Part shown: one piece after another, positions 1 through 5,426 of the stretch
Layout of the letters: the number at the start of each line of letters is the position of its first letter
Position numbering within the stretch: position 1 is the first letter of the stretch
Source: Gammaproteobacteria bacterium
GTDB lineage: Bacteria; Pseudomonadota; Gammaproteobacteria; UBA5335
Length of the DNA: 5,426 nt
NCBI GenBank assembly: GCA_011620145.1
Contig: WOZT01000280.1
Coordinates: 3,268 to 8,693, forward strand
Direction of reading: 5' to 3'
Made by a program: the position numbers and the translations under genes
Notes under the pieces: model-generated
Databases searched by the model: none
The model's input: only the letters and a program-made list of their open reading frames with translations
What the model was told of the DNA's origin: nothing

Positions 1-47
1 CGCAGCACATCCGCCGGATCGGGCGCTGAAACAAGCGTTTCAATCAT
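1..47 (-). CDS. 5' end of an unidentified ORF, cut by the window edge
   Basis: An ATG at 47..45 overlaps the TGA stop of the upstream GGCT-like gene in the classic ATGA arrangement, which suggests translational coupling. Only about 16 codons are visible, reading MIETLVSAPDPADVLR, and I do not recognise the family. The same frame stays open upstream to a TGA at 170..168 and contains TTG codons at 125 and 107. The true start could therefore lie inside the preceding gene. No strong Shine-Dalgarno site precedes the ATG. That this is a real gene is an inference from strand, overlap and composition. Confidence 0.4.
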   Translation of the reverse strand, partial: MIETLVSAPDPADVL

Positions 48-490
48 GGCGCCAAACCCCGGGTCGGTAACCGCCAGGCCGAGCGGCGGAAAGATGGTGC
101 GACCCAACGTTGCCGGGCCATCCAATCGCCTCGGGGCAGTAGCCGACCTGATCGATGACCTTGCCCATCATGCCGCAGATAAATCCAGGCCCAGCCCACC
201 GGAGTTCGCATCAAGCGTCGCTGGTAAAGTCGCGGCGCCTGTTCGAACCGATCCAGGCGCCGTAAGGTCAGCGGCGAAACGCGGTAGCACTCCCCCACCA
301 GCCCGTGTCGCCCCGGCGACCAGGCTGTCGGGCAGGATTCGGCGCTTCTCAGGCCAAGACGCGACGGAATGCGCGTCCGGGCAATGAACTGCGCGCCAGC
401 CATCAAGCCATGAGCCGCAGCCCCCGCGCGCAGGGTGCCGTAAACAAACAGGGCGGGGCGGCGCATAAAGATGACGGCTGTCGCGATCAA
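44..490 (-). CDS. Gamma-glutamylcyclotransferase-like (GGCT/AIG2, YtfP-type) protein
   Basis: This is a 148-residue cytoplasmic protein of the GGCT-like fold. Members release 5-oxoproline from gamma-glutamyl amines or peptides, or have unknown substrates. The diagnostic N-terminal motif FVYGTLRAG lies at residues 15-23. The segment LVGECYRV (64-71) leads to LRRLDRFEQAPRLYQRR (76-92), where E83 sits at the catalytic acid position. AWIYL (101-105) and GDW (121-123) match the last strand and the usual end of the domain. The start is TTG at 490..488, because GGAGG lies 5 nt upstream; the in-frame ATG at 466 has no such site. The gene begins 12 nt after the hydrolase stop, so the two are probably cotranscribed. 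The last 25 residues, after GDW, are rich in Arg, Ser and Trp and look like an unselected tail or an overlap with the next gene. The substrate cannot be told from sequence. Confidence 0.85.
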   Translation of the reverse strand: MIATAVIFMRRPALFVYGTLRAGAAAHGLMAGAQFIARTRIPSRLGLRSAESCPTAWSPGRHGLVGECYRVSPLTLRRLDRFEQAPRLYQRRLMRTPVGWAWIYLRHDGQGHRSGRLLPRGDWMARQRWVAPSFRRSAWRLPTRGLAP

Positions 491-495
491 GCGCC

Positions 496-500
496 CCTCC
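496..500 (-). promoter_or_regulatory. Strong Shine-Dalgarno site that fixes a TTG start
   Basis: On the minus strand GGAGG (within GGAGGGG) lies 5 nt before the TTG at 490..488. It occupies the 12-nt gap after the hydrolase stop at 505..503. It is the reason for choosing TTG over the downstream ATG at 466 as the start of the GGCT-like gene. Confidence 0.7.
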
Positions 501-502
501 GC

Positions 503-1417
503 TTAGAGCGACTGGATCCCGGCGGAGCCGGCGGTTACCCCCGTCCAGGGGTCAATGAGACGCGCCAGCGCATCGACAAAATCAAGCGGCTCATCCAGGA
601 ACAAATGATGGCGGGCCTTGGGAATACAGATGAACGGCACCTCGTCGGCATACCACTTGCGCGTATTTTCCAGCATGAATTTGCCGAACAACACGCTTTT
701 TTCGCCATACACCATCGCCGTCGGCAAGGTCAGATTCTTGATTTCATGCGCCAGATTGTCATAGAGGGTCTTTTGCAGGAAGCGCATATCGAACTTCCAG
801 GTCCATCCGCCTTCCACCGCCATCAGCGAATGGCGAGCGATGTAATCAAGGATATAGCGGTTGGCGCAGGGCTGGGGGGGAACCAATTTGAAGCGCGCAG
901 CGGCCATCTCGAAATCTGGATAGACCGTCTTTTTTTCCTTGAACGGCGAGGAGCGCAGGTCATTGCCCGGGCTGAAGCCCGGCGGAAAGATGGCGGAATC
1001 GCAGACCACGATCCCCGCAAGACGATCCGCGTGGTTCAGACCCGCCTTGAGCGTGGCCAGTCCACCGAAACTGTGCCCGGCGATCACCGTATTCGTGCCG
1101 AAGCCCGCATCTTCGCAGACGCTCATCAACTCCTTGGCGAACAGATCCCCGGAATATTGCTCACGGTGTCCGCTATCACCCATGCCGCTGAGGTCGATCG
1201 CGCAGACCGAATAGCGATCAATGAAGAACGGCGCAATGAAATCCCACCAATGAGCGTGGGCGCCACCACCGTGAACCAGGAGCAGACCCGGCTTGCCGGT
1301 CTCGCCCCAAGCGAGGTAATGAATGGGGCAACCCTCCACATCGATGACGCGTTCGCGGTAGGGCGTCTGAATGGCGCGAACAAACCAGTCCGGCGCCTGC
1401 GTGATGTCCTGATCCAT
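503..1417 (-). CDS. Alpha/beta-hydrolase fold protein
   Basis: This is a 304-residue soluble hydrolase with no signal peptide or membrane segment. The oxyanion-hole loop HGGGAHAHWWD is at 49-59, and the nucleophile elbow GHSFGG at 114-119 makes S116 the nucleophile. ARHHLFLDEP at 268-277 supplies the catalytic His, probably H270. The usual acid position after strand beta-7 reads YGEKSVLF, so S241 stands where Asp is expected. D140 in VVCDS, after beta-6, is the likely acid instead. Residues about 143-225 form a helical cap. The ATG at 1417 is preferred because AGAGG lies 8 nt upstream. A TTG at 1480 would add 21 residues (GWAHLPSGFSG...) that look like leader sequence and would start only a few nt after the candidate transcription start. 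The substrate is unknown; esterase, lactonase or C-C bond hydrolase activity is possible. It probably heads a unit with the GGCT-like gene. Confidence 0.9.
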   Translation of the reverse strand: MDQDITQAPDWFVRAIQTPYRERVIDVEGCPIHYLAWGETGKPGLLLVHGGGAHAHWWDFIAPFFIDRYSVCAIDLSGMGDSGHREQYSGDLFAKELMSVCEDAGFGTNTVIAGHSFGGLATLKAGLNHADRLAGIVVCDSAIFPPGFSPGNDLRSSPFKEKKTVYPDFEMAAARFKLVPPQPCANRYILDYIARHSLMAVEGGWTWKFDMRFLQKTLYDNLAHEIKNLTLPTAMVYGEKSVLFGKFMLENTRKWYADEVPFICIPKARHHLFLDEPLDFVDALARLIDPWTGVTAGSAGIQSL

Positions 1418-1425
1418 GCCAACAA

Positions 1426-1430
1426 CCTCT
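1426..1430 (-). promoter_or_regulatory. Ribosome binding site of the alpha/beta-hydrolase
   Basis: AGAGG on the minus strand lies 8 nt before the ATG at 1417..1415. It decides between this ATG and the longer TTG start at 1480. Confidence 0.6.
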
Positions 1431-1464
1431 GCATCCCGGAAGCACCCGGAAAAACCCGATGGGA

Positions 1465-1476
1465 GATGGGCCCATC
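1465..1476. repeat. 12-bp perfect palindrome in the hydrolase leader
   Basis: GATGGGCCCATC is a perfect inverted repeat centred at 1470.5. That is about 12 nt downstream of the expected transcription start of the candidate promoter at 1490-1520. Its position fits an operator for a dimeric repressor or an RNA stem in the 5' leader. Chance occurrence in GC-rich DNA is also possible. Confidence 0.35.
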
Positions 1477-1489
1477 CCAAAAACCGCCG

Positions 1490-1520
1490 ATTATAGCGTT
1501 ACTGGGGGCGATGCCGTCGC
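1490..1520 (-). promoter_or_regulatory. Candidate sigma70 promoter for the hydrolase unit
   Basis: A perfect -10 hexamer TATAAT is read on the minus strand at 1495..1490. The best -35 match is weak: GCGACG at 1520..1515, with a 19-bp spacer. The site lies between the tRNA terminator and the hydrolase start, where a promoter is needed. The predicted start near 1483 leaves a leader of about 65 nt. Confidence 0.5.
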
Positions 1521-1530
1521 AGAGGGTGAT

Positions 1531-1568
1531 GGAAAGTAAGAAACCACAGCCTGAACCGGGCTGCGGTT
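1531..1568 (-). terminator. Rho-independent terminator after tRNA-Pro
   Basis: On the minus strand AACCGCAGCC (1568..1559) pairs with GGCTGTGGTT (1551..1542). This gives a 10-bp stem with one G-U pair and a 7-nt loop, followed by the T-rich run TCTTACTTT. It starts 8 nt after the encoded CCA. It would end both the tRNA transcript and any read-through from the pheST-ihfA-merR operon, for which no other terminator is visible. Confidence 0.75.
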
Positions 1569-1576
1569 GGGGAAGA

Positions 1577-1653
1577 TGGTCGGGGCGGCAGGATTTGAAC
1601 CTGCGACCCCCAGCACCCCATGCTGGTGCGCTACCAAACTGCGCTACGCCCCG
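1577..1653 (-). tRNA. tRNA-Pro, anticodon GGG
   Basis: This is a 77-nt cloverleaf read on the minus strand. The acceptor stem pairs CGGGGCG (1653..1647) with CGCCCCG (1587..1581), followed by A73 and an encoded CCA (1579..1577). The D-arm contains GCGC-AGTTTGGTA-GCGC. The anticodon stem CCAGC/GCTGG encloses the loop ATGGGGT, giving anticodon GGG, which reads CCC and CCU. The T-arm is GCAGG-TTCAAAT-CCTGC. The C1:G72 pair, A73 and G35/G36 match known proline identity elements. The layout closely resembles E. coli proL. It lies downstream of merR, a placement I recall from Pseudomonas-type genomes. Confidence 0.97.
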
Positions 1654-1710
1654 ACACTACGCCTTGTGTGACAGGTCCGACCGAATGCCAGCCCGTCCAG
1701 CGAGGGCGCA

Positions 1711-1739
1711 ATCATACCCGTATTGAATGGATCTGGGAA
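1711..1739 (-). promoter_or_regulatory. Likely sigma70 promoter of tRNA-Pro
   Basis: On the minus strand TTCCCA (1739..1734, 4 of 6 matches to the -35 consensus) is followed, after exactly 17 bp, by TATGAT (1716..1711, 5 of 6 matches to the -10). The stretch after the -10 reads TGCGCCC. Such a GC-rich discriminator is typical of stable-RNA promoters under stringent control. The predicted start near 1704 leaves a leader of about 50 nt before the mature tRNA. The promoter begins 15 nt after the merR stop. Confidence 0.65.
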
Positions 1740-1754
1740 GCGCAGTCGAACCGA

Positions 1755-2111
1755 TCAACGCCGCAGGAATTGCAGGACTTCTTCCAGCTCCAGTCGCAAT
1801 TGATGAATCAGCTGCTGGCTCTGCTGAGCATCCTCGCGGACCTCCGGGCTGGCCAGCTTCTGACGTGCGCCGCTGATGGTAAACCCCTGATTGTAGAGCA
1901 GGTTGCGAATCTGGCGGATCAGCATGACATCGTTACGCTGATAATAACGGCGGTTTCCCCGCCGTTTGGCCGGACTCAGCTCGGAAAACTCCTGTTCCCA
2001 GTAACGCAGGACATGGGGTTTCACGGCGCACAGTTCACCGACCTCACCAATCGTGAAGTAGCGTTTGCCCGGAATGGGGGGCAATTCGTCGTTATTGCCG
2101 CTTTCCAGCAT
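1755..2111 (-). CDS. MerR-family transcriptional regulator, conserved ihfA neighbour
   Basis: This is a 118-residue cytoplasmic DNA-binding protein. The N-terminal MerR winged helix-turn-helix covers about residues 17-85: [15 protein letters not shown] (16-30), the family signature VLRYWEQEF (34-42) and the wing RRGNRRYY (50-57). The C-terminal part (about 95-118: [18 protein letters not shown]) looks like the short dimerising coiled coil of the family. There is no effector domain and only one cysteine (C28), so metal sensing of the MerR type is unlikely. It overlaps the 3' end of ihfA by 20 nt and has no good ribosome site, so it is probably translated by coupling. The ATG at 2111 ([19 protein letters not shown]) is chosen from memory of Pseudomonas homologues; an ATG at 2117 is the alternative. 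The frame extends to 2330, but that part is only the ihfA antiframe. Targets are unknown. Confidence 0.9.
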   Translation of the reverse strand: MLESGNNDELPPIPGKRYFTIGEVGELCAVKPHVLRYWEQEFSELSPAKRRGNRRYYQRNDVMLIRQIRNLLYNQGFTISGARQKLASPEVREDAQQSQQLIHQLRLELEEVLQFLRR

Positions 2112-2391
2112 AAGCATGCACCCGTGCCCGCAGATTCTGGCCGGGGCGGAAGGTGACCACCCGGCGCGCTGAAATTGGAATTTCCTCGCCGGTCTTGGGA
2201 TTCCGGCCCGGGCGTTCGCCCTTGTTGCGCAACTCGAAATTACCGAAACCCGAAAGTTTGACCTGCTCGCCCTGCTCCAGCGCCTGGCGGACAGTTTCAA
2301 AAAACAGGTCCACCAAGTCCTTTGCCTCACGCTTGTTAAGGCCGAGATCGGTGAACAAACGCTCGGCCATCGCGGCCTTGGTCAATGCCAT
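2092..2391 (-). CDS. ihfA: Integration host factor alpha subunit
   Basis: This is the 99-residue alpha chain of IHF, the same length as E. coli IhfA. With IhfB, encoded elsewhere, it bends DNA sharply at specific sites in replication, recombination and transcription. It shows the whole HU/IHF fold. The start [13 protein letters not shown] resembles the E. coli one. Then come [15 protein letters not shown] (41-55) and the beta-arm [24 protein letters not shown] (61-84). P65 in RNPKTGE is the residue that intercalates into the minor groove. The ATG at 2391 follows AGGGAG at 2406..2401, which lies inside the last codons of pheT, and the gap to the pheT stop is 6 nt. The pheT-ihfA linkage is the same as in E. 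coli. In E. coli ihfA also has an internal promoter; I see no convincing one here. Confidence 0.97.
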   Translation of the reverse strand: MALTKAAMAERLFTDLGLNKREAKDLVDLFFETVRQALEQGEQVKLSGFGNFELRNKGERPGRNPKTGEEIPISARRVVTFRPGQNLRARVHAYAGKRQ

Positions 2392-2397
2392 GAATAA

Positions 2398-4770
2398 TTA
2401 CTCCCTGATCCGGGCGGCCGCATGAATTCCGACATGGCGGACGATTGCGGCCACCGCCTCATCCACTTCCTGATCTTCGAGCGTGCGTTCATCATCTTGG
2501 AAAATCAAGCCGAAAGCAACGCTTTTTGATCCTTCCTCTAAACCGGGTCCGCGATACACATCAAATGGCACGCAGTCCCTCAGCCGAGGGCCCGCCGCTT
2601 CGCGAATAAACCCTGTCAAATCCCCCGCCGGCAGCGCGTCTGACACGACCAGCGCCAAATCCCTGCGGATGGCTGGAAACCGGGAAAGCGGCACGAATCG
2701 CGGCAAATTCCCTTGAAGCGTCGATTCCAGATCCCAATCGAATACGATCACCCCCGTCGGCAAGTCGAGAGCCGCCGCCACGCCGGGGTGCAGTTCGCCC
2801 AACCAACCCACTGGGCGCCCGTCCACATGCAATTGCGCTGTTTTGCCCGGATGCAAAGCCGGGTGCGCTGCAGGCACGGAGGCCAGGGCGGGCAGACGGG
2901 CCATCATCACCAAGGCTTCCACGTCACCCTTGACATCGAAAAAGTCAGCCGCGACGGGGGTCTCGCCGCGCCATTGTTCCGGCAAGCGGGGACCATACAC
3001 CAACCCGCTGAGCCGGTTTTCCTGGACTATCCTCGCGTCCTCGCGCCGGAACACCTTACCCATCTCGAACAATCGAACCCGTTCGATTTGCCGCTTCAGA
3101 TTGGCCTTGAGCACCTGCACCAGACCGGGCCACAGACTGGTGCGCATTTGCGAAAGATCGCGGGACAAGGGATTGGCCAGATCAATCGGCACCGCCCCGG
3201 CCAGAAACGCCTGCTGCACTTCAGGATCGACAAAGCTGTAGGTAATCGCCTCGTAATAGCCACGCTCCACCAGCAAGTGGCGAAGTTTGCCGGGTGAAAC
3301 CGCCATCTCAGGAATCGTCACCGGCCGCAGCGCCAGCGTGGGCGCATGGGCCTCCAGCGCCGCATAGCCCCGCAAACGAATCAGTTCTTCAATAAGATCC
3401 GCCTCAATCTTAATGTCAAATCGATAAGAAGGCGCGGTGACCTCCCAGCCCTGATCCGTCCGCTGCCAAATCATGTTCAGTCGGGTCAGCAGGACCTCGG
3501 CCTCTTCACGCGCGAAGGGGCCACCCAACAAGCGCTCCAGTCGTTGATGGCGCAAGGGAATGGGCGGGGGCGCGACAGACGCCTCGCTGTACCCCACTAC
3601 CGGACCCGCCGCGCCACCGGCAATCTCCAAAAGCAGTTGTGTCGCCCGCGCCAACGCCCGGTCCTGCAAATTTGGATCAACCCCCCGTTCGTAGCGATGC
3701 GATGCTTCGGTATGCAGACCATGACGTCGCGCGCGGCCCGCAAGGGCCTGAGGCTCGAAACAGGCGGATTCCAGGAAAACCCGATGCGTCTGCGCACCGA
3801 CGGCGCTGCGGCTACCCCCCATGATGCCCGCCAGGGCCAAAGGGCCCTGATCGTCGGCAATCACCAGCTCATCCGGCGCCAATGTAATGTCCGCCCCAGT
3901 GAGCAGGGTCAGGGTTTCCTGAGGCTGAGCCCAGCGCACACCGATGCCGCCTTCGATCCGATCCATGTCGAAGGCATGCAGGGGCTGACCCAGTTCCAAC
4001 AGCACATAATTGGTGACATCCACGATGGGACCGAGACTGCGCAGCCCCGATCGACGCAACCGCTCGCGCATCCAGATCGGCGTTGACGCCTGCGGATCGA
4101 GATTTTCGATCATCCTTCCGCGATAGGCCGGGCAGGCCTTGGCATCGGCGAGCGTCACGGCGACAACCGCCTCGCTTGTCACGGGCACGACCGCCGGATT
4201 CGGTTGGTGAAACGCCGCCCCCGTGAGCGCGGCAAGTTCCCGCGCCATTCCCTGGACACTCAGGCAATCGCCCCGATTGGGCGTCAGATCAACCTCCAGA
4301 ACGTGCGCATCCAGCGCCAGATAGGCCCGCAGATCCATGCCCACCGGGGCATCTGCGGGCAATTCCAGCAATCCTTCGGACGCCTCGGCCAAGCCCAGTT
4401 CCTGGGCGGAGCACAGCATGCCGAAGGATTCGACCCCACGCAGCCGGGCCGCTTTGATCTGGAGCCCGCTGGGCAGCGCAGCGCCGACCCGTGCAAGGGG
4501 AATCCGCAAGCCCTCGGCGGCATTGGCCGCGCCACAAACCACCTGCAAGGCTTCGGCACCGCCGTCATCGATCTGGCATACCCGCAGGCGATCCGCCTGG
4601 GGATGCGCCGCGACGGACACGATGCGTGCGACCACCACCCCATGGAAGGGAGGCGCTGCCGGCTGGATGCCATCCACTTCCAGGCCGCCCATGGTCAGCA
4701 CATGGGCCAACTCCTGGGGAGCGGGCACCGGCTGCACCCATTCTTTCAGCCAATCGTCTCCAAAGCGCAT
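2398..4770 (-). CDS. pheT: Phenylalanyl-tRNA synthetase beta subunit
   Basis: This 790-residue protein is close to the 795 of E. coli PheT. With PheS it forms the alpha2beta2 enzyme that charges tRNA-Phe, and it carries tRNA binding and editing of mischarged Tyr-tRNA. Domains in order: an N-terminal MRFGDDWLKEWV, an OB-fold tRNA-binding domain (about 40-148, VVVARIVSVAAHPQADRLRVC), the B3/B4 editing module (about 210-385), B5 (about 402-472), the catalytic-like core (about 480-690) and a C-terminal ferredoxin-like anticodon-binding domain (about 695-788, PLSRFPAIRRDLALVV). Editing-site residues H265, G318, E334, T354 and A356 are all present in the expected motifs (PLHAF, IMGG, FLESACF, RHGLHTEASHRYERG). 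The ATG at 4770 has only a modest GGGTGA upstream. It starts 33 nt after the pheS stop. Confidence 0.98.
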   Translation of the reverse strand: MRFGDDWLKEWVQPVPAPQELAHVLTMGGLEVDGIQPAAPPFHGVVVARIVSVAAHPQADRLRVCQIDDGGAEALQVVCGAANAAEGLRIPLARVGAALPSGLQIKAARLRGVESFGMLCSAQELGLAEASEGLLELPADAPVGMDLRAYLALDAHVLEVDLTPNRGDCLSVQGMARELAALTGAAFHQPNPAVVPVTSEAVVAVTLADAKACPAYRGRMIENLDPQASTPIWMRERLRRSGLRSLGPIVDVTNYVLLELGQPLHAFDMDRIEGGIGVRWAQPQETLTLLTGADITLAPDELVIADDQGPLALAGIMGGSRSAVGAQTHRVFLESACFEPQALAGRARRHGLHTEASHRYERGVDPNLQDRALARATQLLLEIAGGAAGPVVGYSEASVAPPPIPLRHQRLERLLGGPFAREEAEVLLTRLNMIWQRTDQGWEVTAPSYRFDIKIEADLIEELIRLRGYAALEAHAPTLALRPVTIPEMAVSPGKLRHLLVERGYYEAITYSFVDPEVQQAFLAGAVPIDLANPLSRDLSQMRTSLWPGLVQVLKANLKRQIERVRLFEMGKVFRREDARIVQENRLSGLVYGPRLPEQWRGETPVAADFFDVKGDVEALVMMARLPALASVPAAHPALHPGKTAQLHVDGRPVGWLGELHPGVAAALDLPTGVIVFDWDLESTLQGNLPRFVPLSRFPAIRRDLALVVSDALPAGDLTGFIREAAGPRLRDCVPFDVYRGPGLEEGSKSVAFGLIFQDDERTLEDQEVDEAVAAIVRHVGIHAAARIRE

Positions 4771-4803
4771 CGTTCACCCATTCGTGCCGAAATCTGACCG
4801 GGA

Positions 4804-5426
<623 letters not shown>

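Noticed and set aside
1418..1480. Longer hydrolase start at TTG 1480
   Set aside because: It lies only a few nt from the predicted transcription start, has no Shine-Dalgarno site, and would translate the palindrome. The ATG at 1417 has AGAGG at proper spacing.
1577..1653. tRNA 3' end as an attachment site for an integrated element
   Set aside because: No integrase gene and no second copy of the tRNA 3' end is visible in the window, and the flanking genes show no sign of an island boundary.
305..1726. A 473-codon open frame on the plus strand
   Set aside because: It lies antisense to the GGCT-like gene, the hydrolase and the tRNA. Its translation through the tRNA gives the well-known artefact string GRQDLNLRPPAPHAGALPNCATPR, and it has no domain of its own.
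2112..2330. Longer MerR-family start at 2330 (191 codons)
   Set aside because: The extra 73 residues come from the antiframe of ihfA and are Arg/Ser-rich, unlike any MerR N-terminus. The domain begins right after the ATG at 2111.
2400..2560. Internal ihfA promoter within the pheT 3' end (TTGCTT, 17 bp, GATGAT near 2470-2510)
   Set aside because: The match is only 3 of 6 and 4 of 6, no better than chance for a stretch this long, although E. coli does have such a promoter.
2713..4086. Plus-strand open frames at 2713-3297 and 3346-4086
   Set aside because: They are antisense to pheT, whose coding is unambiguous through all domains. Their composition is that of a GC-rich shadow frame.

Overview
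The window reads as an ordinary, moderately GC-rich proteobacterial chromosome segment. It is most likely gammaproteobacterial or a close relative (Acidithiobacillia, Betaproteobacteria). Every gene I can support lies on the minus strand, so transcription runs from high to low coordinates. The basis is the gene order pheS-pheT-ihfA-merR-tRNA-Pro, which to my knowledge is shared with Pseudomonas-type genomes, together with an IHF alpha chain close to that of E. coli.

Right part (5426 to 1755): the 3' two thirds of pheS, complete pheT, ihfA, and a small MerR-family regulator are packed tightly. Spacings are 33 nt, 6 nt and a 20-nt overlap, which is typical of one operon. PheS and PheT form the alpha2beta2 phenylalanyl-tRNA synthetase. 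IhfA is the alpha chain of the DNA-bending protein IHF. The MerR-like protein is a conserved but functionally unassigned neighbour. No terminator is visible after merR.

Middle (1754 to 1418): a tRNA-Pro(GGG) gene has its own likely sigma70 promoter with a GC-rich discriminator, an encoded CCA end and a rho-independent terminator. A second candidate promoter, carrying a perfect TATAAT, and a 12-bp palindrome precede the next gene.

Left part (1417 to 1): an alpha/beta-hydrolase and a gamma-glutamylcyclotransferase-like (GGCT/AIG2) protein are 12 nt apart. The GGCT-like gene starts at TTG behind a strong Shine-Dalgarno site. A further ORF overlaps its end by ATGA and runs off the window. These genes probably form a second transcription unit.

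I find no mobile element, CRISPR array, defence system or clear novel system. The points most worth a second look are modest: a Ser at the usual catalytic-acid position of the hydrolase, a natural-looking alternative frame under the 3' tail of the GGCT-like gene, a four-cysteine insert in PheS, and a palindrome just downstream of the hydrolase promoter.
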